Source of the DNA: Syntrophobacter sp. DG_60 | GTDB taxonomy: Bacteria > Desulfobacterota > Desulfofervidia > Desulfofervidales > DG-60 | Reading direction: 5' to 3' | DNA: 29,867 bases | Assembly (NCBI GenBank): GCA_001304365.1 | Contig: LJNA01000003.1 | Span: 1-29,867, forward strand | Part shown: positions 15,404 through 23,987 of the stretch, one piece after another | How the letters are laid out: every line of letters begins with the position of its first letter | Numbering within the stretch: the stretch's first letter is position 1 | Notes under the pieces: generated by a model | What the model saw: only the letters and a program-made list of their open reading frames with translations | Databases searched by the model: none | Told to the model about the DNA's origin: nothing | Made by a program: the position numbers and the translations under genes

Positions 15404-15622
15404 ATGTACAAAGTTAAAGTATTTCAATTAGCCAAAAAATTAGACATCCCCAGCAAGGAGTTCCTTTACAGATTGGACGAATTGGGCATTATAGTAAGGG
15501 ATCGTATGAGCACCCTTGCCGATGATGAAGTGGCTCGCATCGAGAAGGCATTTGCTGCTACTCAAGCAGAAGAAAGGCAGAAAAAGCTGAGAGTACGAAG
15601 AAGCCCCAATTTAGCGGCCTAA
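15404..15622 (+). CDS. Stand-alone IF2 N-terminal-like domain protein
   Basis: A 72-residue protein beginning MYKVKVFQLAKKLDIPSKEF. LYRLDELGIIVRDRMSTLADDEVARIEKAF follows the IF2_N pattern, a small helical fold found at the start of bacterial initiation factor 2 (kV-x-eLAk-x-l-x-i-s-k-e-l ... hmStL). The last ~15 residues are basic (RQKKLRVRRSPN). No G domain follows, so it is not IF2. IF2_N-like domains occur alone in some bacteria with unknown role, probably nucleic-acid binding. A GGGGGAG ribosome site lies before the ATG. It lies 60 bases after the LysW-like gene in the same direction. Confidence 0.75.
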   Translation: MYKVKVFQLAKKLDIPSKEFLYRLDELGIIVRDRMSTLADDEVARIEKAFAATQAEERQKKLRVRRSPNLAA

Positions 15623-15641
15623 AATTGACTTAAAATAGTAA

Positions 15642-15742
15642 ACCACCCCACCCTTCCGGTGGGGCATTGTTAAAGGTATTGATTCAATTATATACCCCCT
15701 TCATCCCCGTGCTTCCGCACGGGGCACTCTGGGTGGGGTGGT
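15642..15742 (+). promoter_or_regulatory. Leader with mutually exclusive hairpins covering the CBM48 gene start
   Basis: ACCACCCCACCC (15642-15653) is perfectly complementary to GGGTGGGGTGGT (15731-15742), which contains the ribosome site and GTG start of the next gene. The same 5' arm can instead pair locally: CCCCACC (15646-15652) with GGTGGGG (15658-15664). Between them a perfect hairpin CCCCGTGC-TTCC-GCACGGGG lies at 15705-15724. The two states would hide or free the start, like a translational switch or thermosensor. No known riboswitch class is recognised. Confidence 0.45.
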
Positions 15743-16034
15743 AAAGAAAAAGCCAGCAAACAAACCCAAAACAGTTACAAGGGCGGTGAAATTTCAACTT
15801 CCCTCACCCGATGCTAACTCGGTCTATCTGGTTGGAAGCTTCAATGATTGGGATACAACTGCTACCCCCATGAAAAAGGATAATTCAGGCATTTGGAAAA
15901 GGAACGTTAAGTTAACTCCTGGCACTTATGAGTATCTATTCTATGTAGATGGGGAGTGGAAAAATGATCCAAATGGAACTGAAGTTAAAGAAAATCCTTT
16001 TGGTACGATGAATAATGTTCTAGTCATAAAATAG
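15738..16034 (+). CDS. Single CBM48/AMPK-type glycogen-binding domain protein
   Basis: A 98-residue protein with a basic leader (MVKKKPANKPKTVTR) and one E-set carbohydrate-binding domain. VYLVGSFNDWD and FYVDGEWKNDPNGTEVKENPFG are the hallmark strands with the sugar-stacking Trp and Asn residues. It is the domain found in AMPK beta subunits and branching enzymes. There is no catalytic domain and no signal peptide, so it would bind alpha-glucan or serve as a protein-protein module in the cytoplasm. It starts at GTG within GGGTGGGG, where the upstream RNA can pair. It may be the last gene of the rightward sigma-54 unit, though 115 bases and two hairpins separate it from the IF2_N gene. Confidence 0.8.
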   Translation: MVKKKPANKPKTVTRAVKFQLPSPDANSVYLVGSFNDWDTTATPMKKDNSGIWKRNVKLTPGTYEYLFYVDGEWKNDPNGTEVKENPFGTMNNVLVIK

Positions 16035-16092
16035 TCCAGGGACACTGACAAGTAATAAGCTGAATGTAACATACTCTCAAAAAAGGGAGGAG

Positions 16093-16120
16093 GATGTATG
16101 ATGTAGCGACATCTTGCATC
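16093..16120 (+). other. Hairpin upstream of the gap pseudogene
   Basis: GATGTATGATGT, loop AGCG, ACATCTTGCATC: a 12-position stem with one wobble and one mismatch, just after a GGGAGGAGG run. It is possibly the decayed leader of the gap gene. Confidence 0.3.
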
Positions 16121-16183
16121 TTGCTCGGCATGGATTTGCTACAATTAAGGAATTTTTGGCAGAATAAATAAGAGGGTAGATAG

Positions 16184-16561
<378 letters not shown>

Positions 16562-16840
16562 TCATAGTGAGAATCCTCCTTTAAATTTATGTCTCGGAAT
16601 TTTTACAATGGATCCAACTCTACATTGGGCATAAAATATCTAACAGGGTAAATTTTCTAAGGGTAATGTAAGAACTGTCCCAACTTATGTGTATTCTATT
16701 GTAATAAAAAAAATAGCAGAGCTTGCAGAAGATTTAAAGGGAAAAACTACCCCAATCATTAGATTGCCTGCATTTTGGGCTTACTATGCCATTTATCGAT
16801 TATTTGTTCTTGAGGGGCAATTTGAAAAGAGGTATATTTT
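16562..16840 (+). other. Decayed sequence between gap remnant and antiporter
   Basis: No intact gene is seen. A ~58-codon open stretch from about 16660 (RTVPTYVYSIVI ... KKIAELAEDLKGKTTP) looks protein-like but I cannot assign it. It may be a remnant of the gap C-terminus or of a lost neighbour. Confidence 0.3.
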
Positions 16841-17812
16841 TTGCTGAGAATTATGTTGCCTTATATACTACTTATTGCGGGATTCATATTTCTTATCAAG
16901 GGGGCAGATTTTCTTGTTGAGGGAGCATCATCAATCGCAAAAACACTGAAAATATCTGACCTGGTAATTGGATTAACCGTTGTTGCTTTTGGGACTTCCT
17001 CCCCTGAATTGTTTGTGAATGTAATTGCCAGTATTAAAGGAAATACGGGCATTGCTGTGGGTAACGTTTTAGGAAGCAATATTGCCAATGTTTTTTTAAT
17101 TCTGGGTATTTCTTCTATTATTTTCCCCCTAACAGTGACTAAGGGAACAGTGTGGAAAGAAATTCCTTTAAGTCTCCTAGCCGCCCTTCTCTTGGGCATT
17201 ATGGCAAATGACCATCTGATCGATAAAAGGGGTTTTTCTGCTTTAACCCGAATAGACGGATTAATTTTCATCTCTTTCTTCATGATATTTATGTATTATT
17301 CGGCTAGTATTGCCCATAAGATAGAGGGGCTGAGCGAACATGTAGTCACAAAGGAGTATGGATTAGTGAAGTCTTCTCTGTTGGTTATTGCAGGGCTTTT
17401 TGGTTTGAGTATTGGTGGTAAATGGATTGTTGATGGAGCAGTAAAATTAGCCCTGCTGTTAGGCGTGAGTGAGTCTTTAATCGGTTTGACCATAGTTGCA
17501 GTTGGCACCTCACTTCCTGAATTAGCGACTTCGGCTGTAGCTGCCTATAAGAGAAACCCTGAAATTGCCGTGGGCAATGTGGTGGGTTCAAATATTTTTA
17601 ATATCTTTTTTGTTCTCGGGATAAGCTCAATTATTAAGCCATTGCCTTTTCAACTAAAAGCCAATATAGATATTGGTGTAACAATACTTGCCAACTTGCT
17701 GCTGTTTGTCTGTATGTTTACTGGGAAAAAACGTTTATTGGACAGATGGGAGGGTATTCTATTTGTTATTTTGTATGTATGTTATATTGGATTCCTTATT
17801 ATTCAAGGATAA
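16841..17812 (+). CDS. Calcium/sodium antiporter, CaCA family (YrbG type)
   Basis: A ~323-residue membrane protein with about ten helices. The two inverted alpha repeats are clear: VVAFGTSSPELFVNVIASIK with AVGNVLGSNIANV, and VAVGTSLPELATSAVAAYK with AVGNVVGSNIFNI. The paired GTSxPE and GNxxGSN motifs bind the cation. It exchanges Ca2+ (or K+) for Na+/H+ across the inner membrane. TTG 16841 has GAGG eight bases upstream; ATG 16853 is an alternative start that removes four residues. It precedes the APC permease by 36 bases and may be co-transcribed with it. Confidence 0.93.
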   Translation: MLRIMLPYILLIAGFIFLIKGADFLVEGASSIAKTLKISDLVIGLTVVAFGTSSPELFVNVIASIKGNTGIAVGNVLGSNIANVFLILGISSIIFPLTVTKGTVWKEIPLSLLAALLLGIMANDHLIDKRGFSALTRIDGLIFISFFMIFMYYSASIAHKIEGLSEHVVTKEYGLVKSSLLVIAGLFGLSIGGKWIVDGAVKLALLLGVSESLIGLTIVAVGTSLPELATSAVAAYKRNPEIAVGNVVGSNIFNIFFVLGISSIIKPLPFQLKANIDIGVTILANLLLFVCMFTGKKRLLDRWEGILFVILYVCYIGFLIIQG

Positions 17813-17848
17813 TGAATTCACAGACATATTTCTCAGAGTGGAGCACTC

Positions 17849-20077
17849 ATGAAATTAAGTCGGGATCTTAGTCTTTTTTCTGTAACAATGATAGGGGTGG
17901 GGGCAATGATAGGAGCAGGTATTTTTGTTCTCACCGGGATTGCAGCAGGGGTGTCAGGACCCGGACTTCTTGTTGCCTTTCTTCTTAATGGGGTAGTTGC
18001 CCTTCTTACAGCCTCTGCCTATGCAGAACTGGGTGGCTCTATACCCGAAGCAGGTGGAGGTTATTTATGGGTAAAGAATAGCCTTCCTCAACCCTCGGGG
18101 TTTCTCTCAGGCTGGATGTCCTGGATGGCTCATTCTGTTGCCTGTTCCCTTTATGCTGTGGGATTTGGAGCCTATTTTGGAGAAGTTCTTCTTGAATTTA
18201 AAACTCCCCTCTTATTGCCACCTGAAATCCTGAAAAAAGTCCTTGCTGTCATTGTTGTTATCATTTTTTCATATATCAACTACAAAGGAGCAAAGGAAAC
18301 AGGAAAAGCAGGAAATATCGTTACCATTTTAAAAATTCTTATCCTTTTACTATTTGTTTTTCTTGGTTCAAAAATCATTTTATTTCAAGAGCCTCACAGA
18401 TTCGAACATTTCCTTCCCTTTTTCCCAAAGGGATTTCTTGGGATTCTAACAGCAATGGGGCTTACCTATATTGCCTTTGAAGGATATGAAATCATTGCCC
18501 AGAGTGGTGAGGAAATAAAGAGTCCTGAAAAAAATATTCCCAGGGCCATATTTTTGTCTCTTTTAATTGTGGTGCCCATTTATATCCTTGTTGCCTTTGT
18601 TGCTCTTGGAGTTGTAAATCCTGAAGGGATGACTGCTTGGGATTTCCTTGCCGAGAAAAAAGAGATTGCCATGGTAGAAGCGGCAAGAAGCATCAGTGCG
18701 TGGGGAAGCGCTATTCTTCTTATTGGAGGTTTGCTTTCTACTGTTTCTGCACTTAATGCCACAATCTACAGTTCTTCAAGGGTCTCTTTTGCCATGGGAA
18801 GGGATTATAATCTTCCTGATGCTTTCTCACGGGTTCATAAAAAATTTAGGACCCCCAGTGGCTCCATTTTTGTATCTTCGCTTCTTATTATCACTATGCT
18901 TCTTTTGCTTCCTGTTGAAGATATAGCATCCAGCGCCGATATTATGTTTCTTTTTCTGTTTATCTTTGTCAATGTGGCGCTGATTCATACACGAAGAAAG
19001 AATCCAAGGCGCTTAAAAGGATATAAGTCCCCACTTTTTCCACTTTTTCCTGTACTGGGAATTTTCACCCAGGTTGTTCTTGTGCTTGTTATGTTCTTAT
19101 ATAGCCCCAAATCCTTCTTTATAACTTTGCTCTGGATAGGTATGGGTCTTTCTATTTATTATGGGTATTCCAGGTTAAAGGAAAAGGAGGAGGTGGGTCC
19201 CAAGATTATAATAGAAGAAAAAGAACTTGCCCGTAAAGAATTCAAGTTAATTCTTGGAATTGAGGAAGAAAAGGAAGTATTGCCCCTTATGAACATTGCT
19301 ATTCCCATTGCAAAAGAAAAAGATGCAGAAATTTTTGCCACCCATATTATTTCCCTGCCTCCGCAAACACCTTTAAATGTGGGAAGGCATTTTATTGAGG
19401 AAAGAAAGGAATTTCTTAAGATTGCAGATGAAATTGGAGAGAAAAACAATATTCCTGTGAGTTTCAATATAAGGGTTTCTCATAAAATCTATCAGGGTAT
19501 TCTTGATAGCGTCCTTGAGAGCAAAGGAAATTTGCTAATATTGGGAAGTGGTGGTGTAAAACTCAGGGGGAAAATTCTTGGGCATGTGCTTGACCCTTTA
19601 CTTCAGGAGGTTCCCTGTGATACAGGAATTTTGAAGATAAAAGGTAATGACAAAATAAAAAAGCTCCTTGTTCCCACCGCAGGTGGACCCAATGCAAGAC
19701 TTGCCTTTGAATGGGGCTCCTGGATTATAAAGCATAATAAAGGAAGACTGACACTGCTTTACATCATACAAAATGAGACAGAAAGGGAAACCGCTGAGCA
19801 CTGGTTAAAAGAGACAAGGGAAGGTGTGCATTATGAAAAGAAAAGGGTAGAGGATAAAATTGTCCTTGGAAAAAATATCTTCAAGACAATCTTGAAGGAA
19901 AGCGAGGGTTATGATCTGGTTTTGATTGGTACAAGCAAAAAGGGTTTCTGGAAAAGGATTCGATTTGGAACTATTTCTGAAAAATTAGTCCGTTTATCTC
20001 CTGTGTCTGTTCTTGTCGTTAGAAAATATGAGGGCGTAATTCTTTCTTGGTTGAGAAGATTTATTGCGGGTATGTAA
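17849..20077 (+). CDS. APC-superfamily amino-acid permease fused to two universal stress (UspA) domains
   Basis: A 742-residue protein. Residues 1-~445 are an APC transporter with about twelve helices: the unwound TM1 motif GVGAMIGAGIFVLTG, the Gly-rich SIPEAGGGYLWVK, and GLTYIAFEGYEIIAQSGEE in TM6. The cytoplasmic C-terminus holds two UspA folds. USP1 is about 455-610 with an ATP-loop-like LGSGGVKLRGKILGHVL. USP2 is about 613-735 with LVPTAGGPNARLA and IGTSKKGFWKRIRFGTISEKL, close to the G-x2-G-x9-G-S/T nucleotide motif. Such fusions probably gate transport by nucleotide or stress signals. The substrate is not deducible. It lies just after the antiporter gene. Confidence 0.93.
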   Translation: MKLSRDLSLFSVTMIGVGAMIGAGIFVLTGIAAGVSGPGLLVAFLLNGVVALLTASAYAELGGSIPEAGGGYLWVKNSLPQPSGFLSGWMSWMAHSVACSLYAVGFGAYFGEVLLEFKTPLLLPPEILKKVLAVIVVIIFSYINYKGAKETGKAGNIVTILKILILLLFVFLGSKIILFQEPHRFEHFLPFFPKGFLGILTAMGLTYIAFEGYEIIAQSGEEIKSPEKNIPRAIFLSLLIVVPIYILVAFVALGVVNPEGMTAWDFLAEKKEIAMVEAARSISAWGSAILLIGGLLSTVSALNATIYSSSRVSFAMGRDYNLPDAFSRVHKKFRTPSGSIFVSSLLIITMLLLLPVEDIASSADIMFLFLFIFVNVALIHTRRKNPRRLKGYKSPLFPLFPVLGIFTQVVLVLVMFLYSPKSFFITLLWIGMGLSIYYGYSRLKEKEEVGPKIIIEEKELARKEFKLILGIEEEKEVLPLMNIAIPIAKEKDAEIFATHIISLPPQTPLNVGRHFIEERKEFLKIADEIGEKNNIPVSFNIRVSHKIYQGILDSVLESKGNLLILGSGGVKLRGKILGHVLDPLLQEVPCDTGILKIKGNDKIKKLLVPTAGGPNARLAFEWGSWIIKHNKGRLTLLYIIQNETERETAEHWLKETREGVHYEKKRVEDKIVLGKNIFKTILKESEGYDLVLIGTSKKGFWKRIRFGTISEKLVRLSPVSVLVVRKYEGVILSWLRRFIAGM

Positions 20078-20136
20078 AGTTTAGAAATTGAACAATTTTA
20101 AAAAGAGACATATTACAAATATTGTGTCAGGCACAG

Positions 20137-21420
20137 ATGAAAGAATTAGCCATACAAATTTTCTACAGTGCCTTAAAGGCTGTAGACCCTTATCTAATCG
20201 TTAGCCACTGCGCAGACCAAGTGCGTGTTGAATATAAAAGAGGGGGGTACAAAAATTTTATAGTGGTAGGTGCGGGAAAGGCCGCATATCACATGGCCAA
20301 AGGGGCTAAGGAAACACTTTATGATTTAATAAATTATGGGATAGTAATTACAAAATATGGACATGGTGGGAAATTAGATAAAATAAAGGTAATTGAGGCA
20401 GGGCACCCTGTGCCCGATATAAACGGGGTAAAAGGCACCCAGCAGATTATTAAGCTTCTTAAAGACCTAAATAAAAAGACCCTGGTTTTATGCCTTATCT
20501 CTGGTGGGGGTTCAGCCCTACTGATTTCACCAGCTAGTGGTCTAACATTAGAAGATAAAAAGGAGATAACAAAACTTTTGCTTAATTCAGGTGCAGATAT
20601 AGAGGCACTAAATACTGTTAGAAAGCATATTTCCAAGGTAAAGGGAGGAAGATTGGCAGAAATCGCCTACCCTGCTAAGGTCTTTTCCTTTATGCTCTCA
20701 GATGTAATTGGTGATAGGCTTGACCTCATTGCCTCTGGCCCTACCGCCCCTGATAATACTACCTATAAAGATGCTCTGGAGGTGCTAAAGAAATTTAAAC
20801 TTATCAAAAAGACCCCTCTTAGGATATTAGAGCTCATAAAAAGAGGCACGGGTGGCCTAATCCCTGAGACCCTAAAGGAAGATAATCCCATATTTAACAG
20901 GGTAAAAAATATCGTTGTGGGAAGCAACAGGAGGGCTTTAATAGCTGCTAGAGATAAGGCAAATGCCCTTGGCCTTCCTGCCCACATAATCTCTTCAAAG
21001 ATTAGAGGTGAAGCAAGAGAGGTAACCAAATATCTAGCCTCTTTGGCCACCAGTATAAGAGATGCCAAAGGTTTACCACACTGTCTTATTTCTGGAGGGG
21101 AGACCCAAGTTACAGTAAAAGGTAAAGGAATGGGTGGAAGAAATATGGAGCTAGCCTTAGGCTTTGCCTTAGCCATAGAGGGGATAGGGGGCGTTACCCT
21201 CCTTTCTGCAGGCACTGATGGTACAGATGGGCCCACAGATGCAGCAGGGGCTATAGTAGATGGAAATACAATCCCTAAGGCAAGGGCATCGGGTTTAGTT
21301 CCAGAGGTATATTTAAAAAATAATGATTCCTATAATTTTTTTAAAAAGATAGATGGTCTCTTTATCACTGGTCCTACTGGTACAAATGTCATGGATATTC
21401 AGATAATTATAAGGTCTTAA
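20137..21420 (+). CDS. gckA: Glycerate 2-kinase, GckA/MOFRL family
   Basis: A ~427-residue two-domain enzyme. The N-terminal DUF4147 domain shows FIVVGAGKAAYHMAKG, ISGGGSALL, TVRKHISKVKGGRLA and LSDVIGDRLDLIASGPTAPD. The C-terminal MOFRL domain shows SGGETQVTVKGKGMGGRNME and the SAGTDGTDGPTDAAGA loop. It phosphorylates D-glycerate to 2-phosphoglycerate with ATP (serine cycle, glycerate or hydroxypyruvate use). ATG 20137 is preferred over the TTG at 20122 by homology, and AGG lies just upstream. It ends four bases before a tRNA fragment that marks the border of the mobile region. Confidence 0.92.
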   Translation: MKELAIQIFYSALKAVDPYLIVSHCADQVRVEYKRGGYKNFIVVGAGKAAYHMAKGAKETLYDLINYGIVITKYGHGGKLDKIKVIEAGHPVPDINGVKGTQQIIKLLKDLNKKTLVLCLISGGGSALLISPASGLTLEDKKEITKLLLNSGADIEALNTVRKHISKVKGGRLAEIAYPAKVFSFMLSDVIGDRLDLIASGPTAPDNTTYKDALEVLKKFKLIKKTPLRILELIKRGTGGLIPETLKEDNPIFNRVKNIVVGSNRRALIAARDKANALGLPAHIISSKIRGEAREVTKYLASLATSIRDAKGLPHCLISGGETQVTVKGKGMGGRNMELALGFALAIEGIGGVTLLSAGTDGTDGPTDAAGAIVDGNTIPKARASGLVPEVYLKNNDSYNFFKKIDGLFITGPTGTNVMDIQIIIRS

Positions 21421-21424
21421 AAAA

Positions 21425-21475
21425 TGGTCGGGACGACAGAATTTGAACCTGCGACCACCTGCGCCCCCCATGCAG
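21425..21475 (-). other. tRNA-Pro(GGG) 3' fragment, attachment-site-like
   Basis: The minus strand reads an anticodon stem (TCTGC/GCAGG), a loop with ATGGGG plus two extra G, a five-base variable loop, a T arm GCAGG-TTCAAAT-TCTGT, the acceptor strand CGTCCCG, discriminator A and CCA. The D arm and 5' acceptor strand are absent, so it cannot be a working tRNA. Fragments running from the anticodon to the 3' end are what tRNA-targeting tyrosine recombinases leave at the far end of an integrated element. Confidence 0.75.
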
Positions 21476-21758
21476 AAAATGAACAGCCTTACGTTGACAA
21501 ATGGTAAAGTCACTAATTGGGAGGTAAACTGTGAGAGTTTATTGCGCTGGGCGTCAACACGCAGGATCACTCTTATTTACCTTCTCTAGCCAATCTAAAG
21601 GCAAAGATAATATAAATTACTTCCCACCCCATCTAGCATCTCTTAATCTCCATAGCTTCATACTGGCGAAATTAGACAGAGTTGAGGTATAAGATGGCTG
21701 TTTTACCGAGAAAGGGTTTAAGTTCAAGTAAGAGATAAAGGCAGCAACTTTAGCTAAC

Positions 21759-21851
21759 CAAACAGGAATACAGTTTATCAAGATAAAGCCGACAGACAAG
21801 GCAAAGATAGAGGCCTTTATAAGGGATGAGTTCTTGGTTATATTTCCCTAA
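21759..21851 (+). pseudogene. Remnant of a PilZ-domain C-terminus
   Basis: Thirty codons (QTGIQFIKIKPTDKAKIEAF ... to a TAA at 21849) match the end of the PilZ kinase at 24771-26558 ([20 protein letters not shown]). The following AATCTGTCT-rich spacer also resembles the sequence after that gene. It is the trace of an earlier kinase-PilZ gene to the left of the first kinase. The rest of 21476-21943 shows no gene. Confidence 0.65.
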
Positions 21852-21943
21852 ATTATTCAATCTGTCTGTGTTTTTAACCTGATTGGAAAATTCCTTTCTT
21901 TTTCTACGCCAAAGCATAGAGCTGTTCCATTTTTATAGGTGAA

Positions 21944-22080
21944 GATTATGGCAGGTATAACTATGCCCGGTAGGATAACCAAGGTCGATAAAAAGAGACA
22001 ACTATTTACAAATTTTAACAATTATGATAATTATTTAAGTAATGAAACAGCCAATAAAAATCAACAAAGATGCATCAGGC
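21944..22080 (+). repeat. 137-base leader repeat, copy 1
   Basis: Runs from GATTATGGCAGGTATAACTA to ATGCATCAGGC. The same 137 positions occur at 26880-27016 and 29731-29867 with only scattered substitutions and no gaps. The last 39 bases are the first 13 codons (MKQPIKINKDASG) of a recombinase-like frame. Confidence 0.92.
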
Positions 22081-22356
22081 AGGATAATGGTGGCTTTTTC
22101 TTATGACCCTGCTTGGGTGGAAGAGGTTAAAAGTATTGAAGGCACAAGGGCACCCTACCAAAAAACACTGGAGTTTTTTCCTTATTCAGAAGATGCGGTA
22201 GGGAAGATTTTATCGATTTTTCCTGGAGAAAATATCCATATAGACCCCGTATTGCAAGTTTCTATCTCTCCAAAGGCTGACACACTGGCTCCTATTAGAC
22301 ACAGCCAACCCCTATTAGCTCAAATTACTGGCTGTTTTAGGAGATACACAAGATGA
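22042..22356 (+). pseudogene. N-terminal fragment of a tyrosine-recombinase-like protein
   Basis: A 104-codon frame starting MKQPIKINKDASGRIMVAFS. The part to about residue 70 matches the small N-terminal domain I know from XerC/D-like integrases of Deltaproteobacteria (KDxxGRIxVxFxYxP ... VKxIxGRRWHPxxKxWSFPYSED ... GExIxIDPxLQ). The GTRWHPTEKHW core has lost two bases and regained two (GTRAPYQKTLEF), so the frame is restored around a scrambled segment. Core-binding and catalytic domains are missing. The last ~25 codons are unrelated, and the stop overlaps the kinase start (ATGA). It is probably not a functional recombinase; it may serve as a coupled leader of the kinase. Confidence 0.6.
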
Positions 22357-23960
22357 AAGACGAACATAAGACAAAAGAGCAACTTATAAATGAATTGGTA
22401 GAATTGCGAAGGCGGAGTACTGAATTGGAAAAATCAGAAACCAAGCGCAAACGGGCAGAGAAGGCGTTGCAGAGATCAGAAGAGAAATACAGAAGCCTGC
22501 TAAGCAATGTTAAATTAGGAATATTTAGAAGCACGCCGGGACCAACTGGAAGGTTCCTAGAGGTTAATCCAGCCATGGAAGAAATTACTGGTTACTCCAG
22601 AAAGGAGTTGTTTTCAATGAATGTTTCAGACCTGTATATGCGTCCGGAAGAAAGGGAAGCGGTTCTTGAGGAAATGGCCGCTGCAGTAGGAAAAGCCACA
22701 AAGGAGCTGAATTTTAGGAAAAAAGATGGGACTGAAATAGTGATATCGGATACAAAGGTTGCTGTGAGAGATAACACCGGCAAAATTCTATATTTTGATG
22801 GAATTATCGAAGACATTACCGAGCGCAAGCGGGCAGAGAAGGCGCTTAGGGAGTCGGAGGGGAAGTACCGCTCATTAGTAGAGTCTACCAAAGATTCCAT
22901 ATATTTGGTAGATAGGAATTGTAAGTATCTCTTCATGAACAATGAGCATCTATCCAGACTTGGCTTGGACTTGCAAATGAGTCAAGTCATAGGTAGAACA
23001 TACGGCGAGTTCCATTCGCCTGAGGAAACAGAAGAGTTTGCTAAAAAAATCAAAGAGGTATTAAAAGCTGGCAAATCGCTATGGTATGAGTATAGGAGTG
23101 AGAGGGATAATAGATATTTCATCCGAACTTTAAGTCCTGTTAAAGACTCCAAAACTCGTATGCTAACCGCTGTGACTGTGATTTCAAAAGACATTACCGA
23201 GCGCAAGCGGGCGGAGGAAGCACTGAAAGGGTACTCAGAGCGGCTAGAAGAGATGGTAGAACAGCGCACCAAAGAGGTTAAAGATGCCCAGGAGGAACTG
23301 GTGCGCAAGGAGCGTTTGGCCATTCTGGGAGAGTTCTCGGGTAGTATCTCCCACGAGTTAAGGAATCCCCTTGCTACCATAGACAGTTCGGCATACTACC
23401 TGAAGATAAGGCTAAAAGATGCCGATGAGAAGGTGCAGAAGCACCTTGATCGTATCAAGTCCAGTGTGGGCAAGAGTACAGCCATTATCGAAAGCCTGCT
23501 AAGCCTGACCCGAATGAAGGAACCGCGGTTAGAAAGGCTTGACCTCATAGCTGTTACATCTGAGGCAATCACTACCTCTAAAGTGCCGGCTAGGGTCAAT
23601 GTAATACAAAATTTCCCAGAGCAAGAGGTTTTGATCCATGCGGACCGGCAACAGCTCTGCGTGGCTTTCAAGAACATAGTGAACAATGCAGTAGAGGCAA
23701 TGGAGGGAAAGGGGACGCTGACGGTAACAGTGCGCAGGACCACTGATGGTCAGTCTGAAGTAGCCTTTGCCGACACCGGCCTGGGCATTGCGCCAGAAAA
23801 CCTAGGCAAGATTTTTCAGCCCCTTTTCAGCACCAAGCCCAGGGGAGTCGGCTTTGGTCTGTCCATTGCTAAGGTACTTATTGAAAAGCACCATGGTACA
23901 ATAGAGGCTAAATCAGAACGGGGGAAGGGGGCAACTATCATCACCCAACTCCCTCTATAA
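22353..23960 (+). CDS. PAS-PAS sensor histidine kinase (HK1)
   Basis: A 535-residue cytoplasmic kinase without membrane segments. Order: N-terminal coiled coil (~5-40), PAS1 (~45-155, ends DITERKRAE), PAS2 (~170-285, the module shared with the other two kinases), coiled coil, HisKA with His334 in ISHELRNPLATI, and HATPase (N box NIVNNAVEAME, G1 ADTGLGIAPEN, G2 GVGFGLSIAKVL). The 5' half is AT-rich and nearly identical in places to the other kinases. The half from about 23210 on is visibly richer in GC and differs in sequence, so the gene looks chimeric with the join at the [12 protein letters not shown] linker. The double-receiver gene follows after 27 bases and is the likely phosphoryl acceptor. 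Confidence 0.93.
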   Translation: MKDEHKTKEQLINELVELRRRSTELEKSETKRKRAEKALQRSEEKYRSLLSNVKLGIFRSTPGPTGRFLEVNPAMEEITGYSRKELFSMNVSDLYMRPEEREAVLEEMAAAVGKATKELNFRKKDGTEIVISDTKVAVRDNTGKILYFDGIIEDITERKRAEKALRESEGKYRSLVESTKDSIYLVDRNCKYLFMNNEHLSRLGLDLQMSQVIGRTYGEFHSPEETEEFAKKIKEVLKAGKSLWYEYRSERDNRYFIRTLSPVKDSKTRMLTAVTVISKDITERKRAEEALKGYSERLEEMVEQRTKEVKDAQEELVRKERLAILGEFSGSISHELRNPLATIDSSAYYLKIRLKDADEKVQKHLDRIKSSVGKSTAIIESLLSLTRMKEPRLERLDLIAVTSEAITTSKVPARVNVIQNFPEQEVLIHADRQQLCVAFKNIVNNAVEAMEGKGTLTVTVRRTTDGQSEVAFADTGLGIAPENLGKIFQPLFSTKPRGVGFGLSIAKVLIEKHHGTIEAKSERGKGATIITQLPL

Positions 23961-23987
23961 GTAGAGGGAGGCGAGGAGGTATAAACA

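Noticed and set aside
16127..16139. Possible sigma-54 promoter before the gap remnant (GGCATGGATTTGC)
   Set aside because: The GG and GC doublets are nine bases apart, not ten; the spacing is strict for sigma-54.
21425..21475. Functional tRNA-Pro gene
   Set aside because: D arm and 5' acceptor strand are missing and the anticodon loop has two extra G.
21949..22080. Open frame MxGITMPGR... conserved in all three leader copies
   Set aside because: Substitutions between copies are as often amino-acid changing as silent, and the frame is interrupted soon after the repeat; conservation is explained by recent DNA duplication.
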